NCBI GenBank assembly: GCA_029261815.1
Contig: JAJDAQ010000103.1
Location: 47,371-111,370, forward strand
Source: Deltaproteobacteria bacterium
GTDB taxonomy: Bacteria; Myxococcota_A; UBA9160; UBA6930
DNA length: 64,000 bases
Direction of reading: 5' to 3'
Numbering within the stretch: position 1 is the first letter of the stretch; each line of letters begins with the position of its first letter. The position numbers and the translations under genes were made by a program. The notes beneath the pieces are model-generated. The model worked only from the letters and a program-made list of their open reading frames with translations, was not told where the DNA came from and did not search any database. Positions 1 through 7,097 of this stretch are shown here, in pieces.

Positions 1-105
1 GTCATCGCAGTCGCAAACCACCCGGAAACCGGCTTGGGGCGACAGGTCCCGAACCTGTCCGCGCAGTTCCCCACAATGGCAGACGAGCGCGACGTCCCGG
101 CCCAC
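1..105 (-). CDS. DUF6151-like cysteine-rich protein, N-terminal fragment cut by the window edge
   Basis: Only the first 35 codons lie in the window. They read on the minus strand from a GTG at 105-103. The fragment carries a VCHCGELRGQV segment followed by VVCDCDD, which resembles the start of small DUF6151/Gfa-like proteins with a Cys-x-Cys-Gly pair and a C-x-C-x-D-C pair. A purine-rich GGTGAGG stretch lies upstream, inside the end of the NtrC-type gene, and the start is only 9 nt beyond that gene's stop, so the two are probably cotranscribed. The function of this family is not established. The true start and the rest of the protein cannot be judged from this window. Confidence 0.5.
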   Translation of the reverse strand, partial: MGRDVALVCHCGELRGQVRDLSPQAGFRVVCDCDD

Positions 106-113
106 GGCCGCGA

Positions 114-1493
114 TCAGTCCTCACCCTGTGAACGTTCGCCTAGCTTGTACTTGTCCATCTTCAGCTTGAGCTGCCGACGGGTGATTCCAAGGGCGGTCGC
201 GGTACGCGTCTGGTTCCATTCGTGGCGCACGAGGGCGTCGCGAATCAGCTCCATCTCGAAGCGGCCGACGGCTTCTTCGAGCGGAAACGCGCCGCCACGA
301 ACAGCCTCCCGCAGCGTGTCGACCTTGCCCGCTCGCACGAGGGCCTCCGGAAGGTCCTCGGTGTCGATGACGTCTCCGCGGGCCAGCGTGACCGCGCGCT
401 CCACTGCGTTCTCGAGTTCCCGGACGTTGCCGGGCCAATCGTGTCGTTCGAGCACGGCGAGTGCGGAACGCGTGAAACGGTTTGCCGTGCGTCCTTGGGC
501 GACGTGTTCGGCCAGGAAGTGCTCGGCCAGGAGGCGGATGTCTTCCCGCCGTTCCCGGAGTGACGGGAGCTCGAGAGGAACGACATGGATGCGGTAATAG
601 AGGTCCTCGCGGAAACGGCCTTGCCGCACCTCTTCTTCGAGATCGCGATTGGTGGCGGCAACGATCCGCGTTTCGACCGCGATCGGTTGGCCGCCGCCGA
701 CACGCTCGATCACGCGCTCCTGGAGGGCGCGCAACAGCTTCGCCTGGGGCGCGGGCGCGAGTTCGCCGATCTCGTCGAGGAACAGCGTCCCACCGGTCGC
801 CTGTTCGAATTTGCCGATGCGGCGCTCGCGCGCATCCGTGAAGGCGCCGCGTTCGTGCCCGAACAGTTCGCTCTCCATCAACGTCTCGGGGATGGCGGCA
901 CAGTTCACGGGGACGAACGGGCCGTTCGCCCGCGGACCGAGGTCATGCAGCGCGCGCGCCGCAAGCTCCTTGCCCGTGCCGCTCTCGCCCCGGATCAGGA
1001 CCGTGGCTTCGCTCACGGCGACGCGTTCGATCGTGCCGAAGACCGCGCGCATGGCGCTACTGCGCCCGATCAGGCCACCCAGTCGCGTGCGTTCATCGAG
1101 TTCGTGGGTCAGCCGGGCGACTTCCCGCCGAAGCGCCCGGTGTTCGAGGGTCTGGCGCACACGCTGGCGCAGCGCTTCGACCTCGAACGGCTTCGTGACA
1201 TAGTCGGCCGCGCCGAGCTTCATCGCCTCGACCGCGGTTCCCACCGTCTTGGTTGCCGTCAGCACGATGACGGGCGGCGGGTCGGCCTGCTCGCGTAGCT
1301 CGGCGAGGAAGTCGAGACCGCTGCCGCCGGGCATGACGAGGTCGAGCAGCACGCAGTCTGCGGGCATTTCCTCGAGCGCACGCAAGCCCGCATCTGCACT
1401 GTCTGCCGTGACGACTTCACAGTCGTCCTTCAGCAGCATGCGGAGTGACTCGCGGACCCCCGTTTCGTCATCCACCACCAGTACGCGCGGCAT
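114..1493 (-). CDS. NtrC-type sigma-54-dependent response regulator (REC-AAA+-Fis HTH)
   Basis: A 459-aa bacterial enhancer-binding protein. Residues 1-117 form a receiver with acidic pair D8/D9, phosphoacceptor D51 and K101. Residues about 139-370 form the AAA+ domain with Walker A GESGTGK (169-175) and Walker B LFLDE (237-241), and a WPGNVREL motif follows. Residues about 410-450 form a Fis-type helix-turn-helix. It should remodel sigma-54 RNA polymerase at promoters once phosphorylated. The sigma-54 contact loop reads GAFTDA (216-221) instead of the canonical GAFTGA. The ATG at 1493 was chosen because REC homology begins there; an upstream in-frame extension has no family resemblance. It lies 41 nt downstream of the degenerate kinase-like gene, the usual order for a two-component pair. 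Its target genes are unknown. Confidence 0.93.
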   Translation of the reverse strand: MPRVLVVDDETGVRESLRMLLKDDCEVVTADSADAGLRALEEMPADCVLLDLVMPGGSGLDFLAELREQADPPPVIVLTATKTVGTAVEAMKLGAADYVTKPFEVEALRQRVRQTLEHRALRREVARLTHELDERTRLGGLIGRSSAMRAVFGTIERVAVSEATVLIRGESGTGKELAARALHDLGPRANGPFVPVNCAAIPETLMESELFGHERGAFTDARERRIGKFEQATGGTLFLDEIGELAPAPQAKLLRALQERVIERVGGGQPIAVETRIVAATNRDLEEEVRQGRFREDLYYRIHVVPLELPSLRERREDIRLLAEHFLAEHVAQGRTANRFTRSALAVLERHDWPGNVRELENAVERAVTLARGDVIDTEDLPEALVRAGKVDTLREAVRGGAFPLEEAVGRFEMELIRDALVRHEWNQTRTATALGITRRQLKLKMDKYKLGERSQGED

Positions 1494-1534
1494 GGAGGAG
1501 GTGTAGCGGTTCCGCTCGCGCTGAGCGATGCGGG

Positions 1535-3454
1535 CTAGGTCGCGGGCGCCGCCGGCAGATCGATCAGCAGCACGCGCTCGTCCGCCTCGGTCGAGTCGAC
1601 CGTGAGTCGCCCGCCGATGGCTTCGAGCGTGCTTCCGGCCAACAGAACCGCAAGGTCGAGCTCGCCTTCCTCGCCCGGGACCGAGATCGGCGCTCGTTCG
1701 GGATGGAAGCGAACGAGCACCCGAATTGCCGGGCGATCCGCGAGCCCGCGGGGATGGAAGCGGCAAGCCACATAGAGGTCGGCGCGATCCGCGACGGCTT
1801 CGAATGCGGCATCGAGCAGGGCGGAGAACGCAAAGCGCAGTCGGTCCGCTTCGCCCAGCGCGTTCGGGTGTTCATCTTCGAGTTCCCGAAGCACCAGCAG
1901 GCCGCGCTCGGTGATGCGATCGCGGCGCTCGTCGAGCAACTGCTCGACGAGACTCGAGACGTCCACACGCTCGGCCTTCGCGGGTCCAAGGTCGGCATAC
2001 GCCTGGAGCCGTTCGAGACGGTCGCTGATGCGCTCGAGGTCGCGTTCCATCTGGAAGCGGAATTCCTCTCGGAACGTCGGGTCGTGTTGTCGCTCCGGCA
2101 GCAGTTGCGCGAAGGTGCGCAGACTGACCATCGGGTTGCCGAGTTCGTGGCTCAGCGTACGCGCGACCTGGGCCAGCGAGGGTGCCGAGCTGACCGCGGC
2201 CGAGGGAAGGGCGTCGTCCGCCAAAGACTCCGACCCGCTCGGGCCGGGTGGCGTCGCCTGGCGCGCCGGGTTCGGGTCAACACCGGCGAGCGGCGCGGCC
2301 ACGGGCGTGGGCCGCGTCGGCTGGATGAATCCAAGCGCGTCCGCAGTCAGGACGTCGGCGGGGCCGACCGAAACGGCCCGCTGTAGTGCCTCTTCGAGTT
2401 CCCGAAGGTTGCCGGGCCAGACATCGGCGGCCAGGGCGGAGAGGGCATCTGCAGTGAGTCCCGGCGTTTCTTTTCGATGATGCTGGCCCCATTCTGCAAG
2501 CCAATCTGCGGCGAAGCGTGCAGCTACCCCGGGACGCTCACGCAACGGAGGAATTCGCAGGGAGAGGCCACTGAGGACGGCCTCGAGTTCGGGCTCGAGC
2601 TGGCCCGCAGCGCCTTCTTCGATCAACGACACGAAGCGAAGCTCCCCCTCGCCCTGGGCGCGCTGGGGGGGGCCAAGGTCGACCCAACCGCGTAGTTCGC
2701 GCTGCGCGGACGGGCGCAAACGCTCGGGGCCGTCGAGACACAGGGTCAGGGCTCCGCTCGGTGCCTCGCGCAGTCGACGGTCGAGGTCTTCCAGGCCGCT
2801 CTCATCCTCGAACGCGACGTGGAGGAATCGGCTGCTGTGCTCGGCGAGCGCGTGGATGACCCGGGCCATGAGCAAGCGGCCCGTACCGGCTTCGCCCACG
2901 ATCAGGAGCGGCGCACCGTTGGCGATTGGATTGGGCAGATCGAGGTCGCCGAAGGCACGCGTGAACCGGCGGACGAGTCCGTCTCGCTGGCGGCGGCTGG
3001 AGACGCGGGTCCCTGACGCCGGAGCCGGCGGTCGTGCGAGCACCCGGCGCAGCGAGGTCGCCGGCGGGGGCCAACGCAAGTGCGTGGCGTCCAACGCGGC
3101 GAACCGCTCCCGGACCATGGCTTCGGGTGCGCCCGCGCTTCGCAACAGGATCCAATGGGCGTGGGGGTGCAGCGCCGAGATCTGGGCCGCCGCCCCGGCC
3201 GCAGAAGCCAGGTGGGGGCCGATCGGCATCACGATGACATCGGGGGCTGGAGCGTCTGAATAGCCGTCGGCGGCGCTCCCCGACCAACTCGGAGCCGTCC
3301 CGGCAAGCCGGGCGACTGCGGCCCGAACGGGCCCATCGTCATGCACGATCCAGAGAGAATCCAAGCGATTGGCAACCAATGCTGATCGAACCGAGGGAGC
3401 TCGGTTCGCGAGCGCACACACACCCGGGCAAACTAAAGGCAAGCTCCGTGCCAA
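1535..3454 (-). CDS. Pseudo-receiver / pseudo-AAA+ / histidine-kinase-like fusion protein
   Basis: A 639-aa protein in three parts. The N-terminal ~150 residues resemble a receiver (IVHDDGPVR, PDVIVMPIG) but lack a clear phospho-aspartate. Residues about 165-380 resemble the NtrC AAA+ domain: Walker A is GEAGTGR (187-193) with Arg for the catalytic Lys, Walker B reads LCLDGPER, and there is no GAFTGA loop, yet the C-terminal PPLRER and WPGNLREL signatures remain. Residues about 425-639 resemble a histidine kinase: the H-box SHELGNPM (His ~436) is intact, but the N-box Asn and the DxGxG box are not recognisable. It sits directly upstream of the NtrC-type regulator, so a role as phosphatase, scaffold or phospho-acceptor for it is likely. 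The start is uncertain: TTG 3454 is the longest, and TTG 3379 or 3364 would begin nearer the receiver-like part. None has a good ribosome site. Confidence 0.8.
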   Translation of the reverse strand: MARSLPLVCPGVCALANRAPSVRSALVANRLDSLWIVHDDGPVRAAVARLAGTAPSWSGSAADGYSDAPAPDVIVMPIGPHLASAAGAAAQISALHPHAHWILLRSAGAPEAMVRERFAALDATHLRWPPPATSLRRVLARPPAPASGTRVSSRRQRDGLVRRFTRAFGDLDLPNPIANGAPLLIVGEAGTGRLLMARVIHALAEHSSRFLHVAFEDESGLEDLDRRLREAPSGALTLCLDGPERLRPSAQRELRGWVDLGPPQRAQGEGELRFVSLIEEGAAGQLEPELEAVLSGLSLRIPPLRERPGVAARFAADWLAEWGQHHRKETPGLTADALSALAADVWPGNLRELEEALQRAVSVGPADVLTADALGFIQPTRPTPVAAPLAGVDPNPARQATPPGPSGSESLADDALPSAAVSSAPSLAQVARTLSHELGNPMVSLRTFAQLLPERQHDPTFREEFRFQMERDLERISDRLERLQAYADLGPAKAERVDVSSLVEQLLDERRDRITERGLLVLRELEDEHPNALGEADRLRFAFSALLDAAFEAVADRADLYVACRFHPRGLADRPAIRVLVRFHPERAPISVPGEEGELDLAVLLAGSTLEAIGGRLTVDSTEADERVLLIDLPAAPAT

Positions 3455-3710
3455 CGGCGTAGCGTGCGCACGTTGGAGGCAGCTTGGACCCTATGAGGCT
3501 GCCGGGGCGGGCCTGAACCCCATCTGGTCGGTTTCATGCTCTGCGCCGGGACCGCGCAGATGGGAAAAAGAGTTCCTTCCCGGGCCAACTGTCTTCCACT
3601 GGTCGAGATGGGACACGGTTCCACCAGGGCAGTGGCGCGGGGGCTGGTCGCCCCCTCGGGCGCGAGTAGAGTAGGGAGAGGCGCGCGGACAGCGCGTGAG
3701 GGGGAGCCGG

Positions 3711-5285
3711 GTGAGCGCAGCAGGGGGCATGTCAGCTGGAGGGATCTCGGGTCCCGTCCAGGATCGCGGCCCCGAGGTCCGCCTGCGCAACTGGTTCGAC
3801 GGGCCCTACGACGACGCCATCGCGGCGGCCCGGACCTGCTATTCGCCGCGAGTGATCCGCGCCGACGAGGTGACTGCAGGCCAGCGCGAGCGGATCGGAC
3901 CGCTGACCTACGAAGGTGGACACCATACGGTGTACCAACATGCGACCTTCGAGTTCGCTCTTTCGGGCATCTCGCGCCAGCTCGTCTGGACGTTTCTGCA
4001 CAGCTACCCGTTCTACAACACGGAACAGCAGAGCCAACGCTATGTGAAGCTCGGCGAGCCGGAGGCCCACGTTCCGACGGTGCTCCAGGGCGAAGCGCGA
4101 GATGTCTACGAGCGCTCGATCCGCGATGCCTGGCGCGCGTACGGCGAACTGAACGCCCGCCTCGATGGTCCTGTCATGGACATCCTTTCGGATCTCTGGC
4201 GGCTCAAGGATCGTGTCGGAAAGGCCTTCGGTCGCAGCGTTAGGCGCGAGTCAGAGAAGAAGGCGATCGAGACCGCACGTTATGTGATTCCGATCGCGTG
4301 CCATACCGCGATGGTCTACACGGTCTCGGGCCTGACGCTGCACAGGCTCCGAAGGATGGCGGCTGTCTCGGATGCGCCGTGTGAAGCCCAACTCGTCGTC
4401 GAGAAGATGGTGAACGAGGTGCGCAAACTCGACGCCGACTTCTTCGAGGTGATCGGCGACGCCCCGCTGCCCGAAGACGAGGTGCTCGAGTTCAACGCCG
4501 CGCCCGCGGGAAACGGCGATCTCGAACTGCTCGAAGCCTTCGACAAATCTCTCGACGGTCGCAGTGCGCGCCTCGTGGACTGGAGCGCGCGCGGGCCCGA
4601 AGTCGTCGCCGACAGCGTGCGCCACGTCCTCGGTCGCGCCGACCTCAGCGACGAGGACGCGATCGCGTTGGTCCTCGACCCGTCGCAGAATCGCTATCGG
4701 CTGGAGCGCATGAACGTGTCATCGCATTCGCCGCTGATGCGTACGTTGAACCACGCGAACTACACGTTCCGGAAGAAGCTGAGCCACACCGCCGACTCGC
4801 AGGATCAACGGCATCGGATGGTCCCGGGTTCGCGTCCGCTCCTGACACGTACGGTTCCGGCGGTGCCCGATGTCATCGAACCCGACCTGATCGCGGCAAA
4901 CCCGGACTGCCACACCGTCTTCCAGGAAACGATCGAATCCCAGTGGCACGCGCGCGCTGAGTTGATGCGCCTCGGGGTCTCGCCCGAAGTCGCCCTCTAC
5001 GTGCTGCCGAATGCGCTCGCCGTGCGTTTCGAGGAAAGCGGGAGCCTGCTGCATCAGCTCCACAAGTGGACGATGCGCACCTGTCTCAACGCGCAGCGAG
5101 AGATCTACGAAGCCTCGATGGACGAGATTGCCCAGGTCCGGGCCATCCACCCGCAGCTGATGCACCACGTGGGTCCGCCCTGCGTCGTGCGGAGCGGCAA
5201 CGCGCGCCCGCGCTGCACCGAGGGCAGCCACTTCTGCGGTGTGCCGGTGTGGAAGAGCTTTCCCGACATCGAGCGGAAGATTTGA
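3711..5285 (+). CDS. thyX: Double-length FAD-dependent thymidylate synthase (tandem ThyX domains)
   Basis: About 524 aa, roughly twice the usual ThyX length (220-250 aa), and made of two Thy1-like halves. ThyX makes dTMP from dUMP with methylene-tetrahydrofolate and reduced FAD. The family signature RHR(x)7S/ExSxRY is divided. The first half keeps the NTEQQSQRY part (Q107-Y111) with LHS where RHR is expected. The second half keeps QRHRMVPGSR (R367-H368-R369) but not the S-x-R-Y tail. GTG 3711 is preferred because GGGGGAG lies 5-7 nt upstream; GTG 3696 and ATG 3729 are alternatives. No thyA is seen in the window. The downstream GNAT gene starts 2 nt after its stop, suggesting cotranscription. 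Confidence 0.88.
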   Translation: MSAAGGMSAGGISGPVQDRGPEVRLRNWFDGPYDDAIAAARTCYSPRVIRADEVTAGQRERIGPLTYEGGHHTVYQHATFEFALSGISRQLVWTFLHSYPFYNTEQQSQRYVKLGEPEAHVPTVLQGEARDVYERSIRDAWRAYGELNARLDGPVMDILSDLWRLKDRVGKAFGRSVRRESEKKAIETARYVIPIACHTAMVYTVSGLTLHRLRRMAAVSDAPCEAQLVVEKMVNEVRKLDADFFEVIGDAPLPEDEVLEFNAAPAGNGDLELLEAFDKSLDGRSARLVDWSARGPEVVADSVRHVLGRADLSDEDAIALVLDPSQNRYRLERMNVSSHSPLMRTLNHANYTFRKKLSHTADSQDQRHRMVPGSRPLLTRTVPAVPDVIEPDLIAANPDCHTVFQETIESQWHARAELMRLGVSPEVALYVLPNALAVRFEESGSLLHQLHKWTMRTCLNAQREIYEASMDEIAQVRAIHPQLMHHVGPPCVVRSGNARPRCTEGSHFCGVPVWKSFPDIERKI

Positions 5286-5286
5286 G

Positions 5287-5781
5287 ATGCAGGCGCCGGC
5301 GGGGTTCCGCATCCGTCACGCCACCCCCCGTGATCGCGATGTCCTCGCCGAACTCTTCCGCAGCTTCGTAGAGGAGCAGTCGGGCTGGGGCGGCATGTTC
5401 GGGGTCGAACCCGGCCCGCATCCGGAGTACGAGGCGCTCACGGCGCGCCTGATCGCGGGGACCGAGGGCGGCCACGATCTCGTGCTGGTGGCCGAGACCG
5501 ATCTGGCGAGTCCGGTCGGCTTCTTGTTCGCCAGTTTCGCCCGGCGCCAGGCGTTCTTCCACGAACAGAGCCGCGGAAAGATCGAGGACACCTGGATCCG
5601 CCCCGCCTACCGGCGGACCGGCCTCGGGCGTGCCCTGGTCGTCGCAGCGCTCGATTGGGTCAAGGAACGGGGGGCCGACCGGGTGATCCTCCAGGTCGCT
5701 CGCCAGAACGAAGCCGGCCAGGCCTTCTGGCGCGAGATGGGCTTCGGCCCGTTCATGGACGTGATGGAGCGCGACCTCTAA
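5287..5781 (+). CDS. GNAT-family N-acetyltransferase
   Basis: A 164-aa single-domain GNAT protein. It opens with FRIRHATPRDRD, typical of the beta1-alpha1 entry. It has a beta4 strand DTWIRPAYRR followed by the acetyl-CoA pyrophosphate loop RRTGLGRAL, and it ends with the usual AFWREMGFGPF motif B region. It probably transfers an acetyl group from acetyl-CoA to an amine of a small molecule or a protein N-terminus; the substrate cannot be read from sequence. The ATG at 5287 begins right after the thyX stop (TGA 5283-5285). A longer reading from 5239 would overlap thyX heavily and adds no family residues. Confidence 0.88.
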   Translation: MQAPAGFRIRHATPRDRDVLAELFRSFVEEQSGWGGMFGVEPGPHPEYEALTARLIAGTEGGHDLVLVAETDLASPVGFLFASFARRQAFFHEQSRGKIEDTWIRPAYRRTGLGRALVVAALDWVKERGADRVILQVARQNEAGQAFWREMGFGPFMDVMERDL

Positions 5782-5840
5782 TTTCGCCGCCGGCCCGGCA
5801 CCGATCCTCCCTCGGGCCGCAGCGCAGAGGAGCCCCCCAA

Positions 5841-7094
5841 ATGTCCGCCTCGATGTCCAACGAACTCGCCTCCCGCATTCAGACCGCCCGCGTCGAATTC
5901 GAGAAGATGAAGGCCAACCCGGCCGCCCTCGACCTGACGCGGGGAAAGCCCAGTGCCGAGCAGCTCGACCTGTCGCGTCCGCTGCTCACGATCTTGGGGG
6001 CCGACGACTTCATCGACGGGCACGGCAACGACTGCCGGAACTATGGCGTCCCCGATGGGTTGCCCGAAGCGCGCGCGCTCTTCGGCGAAATCCTCGACGT
6101 TCCAGCGGACGGCATCCTGATCGGCGAGAACTCGAGTCTCACCATGATGCATGACGCGGTCGCGGCCGCCGTCCTGCACGGCGTTCCAGGCGGTGAGGGT
6201 CCGTGGCACGGCAAGGACGTCCAGATCCTGTGCCCGGTCCCCGGCTACGACCGTCACTTCGCGCTCACTGAACACCTCGGTCTCGGCATGTTGAACGTGT
6301 CGATTGGCGAGGAGGGCCTCGACCTCGAAGCGGTCCAGCGCGCGGCCGCAGACGACGCACGGGTTCGCGGCATCTGGATCGTGCCCAAGTACCAGAACCC
6401 GGTCGGCGTCACGCTCACCGACGAAGAAGTGAACACGCTGGCATCGATGAGGACGGCGGCGCCCGACTTCAGGATCTTCTGGGACAACGCCTACGTCGTG
6501 CACCACATCCTCGACGGCATCGATCCGCTGGCCAACGTCCTGCAGGCCTGTGCGGATGCCGGCAACCCCGACCGCGTCTTCGTTTTCGGCTCCACCTCGA
6601 AGATCACGTTCGCCGGTGGAGGCATCTCGGCCTTCGGCGGAAGCCTGAACAACACTGCGTGGATGAAGAAGCATCGCGGTCTGAAGACGATCGGTGGGGA
6701 CAAGGTCAACCAACTCCGTCACGTCCGTTTCTTCGGCGACGCGGACGGCATGCGCGCCCACATGGCCAAGCACGCAGAACTGCTGAAGCCCAAGTTCGCG
6801 GCCGTCCAGCGCGGCCTGGAAGAGCGGCTCGCGGGTACCGGGCTCGCTACCTGGACCCAGCCGCGCGGCGGGTACTTCGTGAGTCTCGACACGCAGCCGG
6901 GCAAGGCGAAGCGTGTGTTCGAGCTCTGCGACCAAGCAGGCGTGAAGCTCACGCCCGTCGGCGCCACCTTCCCGTATGGCAAGGACGCGGCCGACCGCAA
7001 CATCCGCATCTCGCCGAGCCTTCCGCCGAGCGACGAACTGGAACGCGCGATCACGGTCCTGGCGACCGCCATCCTCGTAGCAGCCGACGACTAA
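5841..7094 (+). CDS. PLP-dependent aspartate-type aminotransferase, subgroup Ic
   Basis: A 417-aa fold-type I aminotransferase resembling the actinobacterial/deltaproteobacterial aspartate aminotransferase subgroup Ic (PF12897). Visible features are the N-terminal DLTRGKPSAEQLDLS, the PLP-phosphate region GENSSLTMM, the VPKYQNPVGVTL segment, the aspartate that contacts the pyridine nitrogen in FWDNAYVVHH, and the Schiff-base lysine in FGSTSKITFAGGG. It likely interconverts aspartate and 2-oxoglutarate with oxaloacetate and glutamate, though other amino donors are possible. The ATG 5841 start has GAGGAG 9-14 nt upstream; the longer in-frame reading overlaps the GNAT gene and was rejected. It is followed tail to tail by the PQQ-type dehydrogenase gene. 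Confidence 0.9.
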   Translation: MSASMSNELASRIQTARVEFEKMKANPAALDLTRGKPSAEQLDLSRPLLTILGADDFIDGHGNDCRNYGVPDGLPEARALFGEILDVPADGILIGENSSLTMMHDAVAAAVLHGVPGGEGPWHGKDVQILCPVPGYDRHFALTEHLGLGMLNVSIGEEGLDLEAVQRAAADDARVRGIWIVPKYQNPVGVTLTDEEVNTLASMRTAAPDFRIFWDNAYVVHHILDGIDPLANVLQACADAGNPDRVFVFGSTSKITFAGGGISAFGGSLNNTAWMKKHRGLKTIGGDKVNQLRHVRFFGDADGMRAHMAKHAELLKPKFAAVQRGLEERLAGTGLATWTQPRGGYFVSLDTQPGKAKRVFELCDQAGVKLTPVGATFPYGKDAADRNIRISPSLPPSDELERAITVLATAILVAADD

Positions 7095-7097
7095 CGA

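Noticed and set aside
5791..5819. CGGCCCG/CGGGCCG stem after the GNAT gene as a terminator
   Set aside because: Only 7 bp, 15-nt loop, and no T-run; likely chance in GC-rich DNA.
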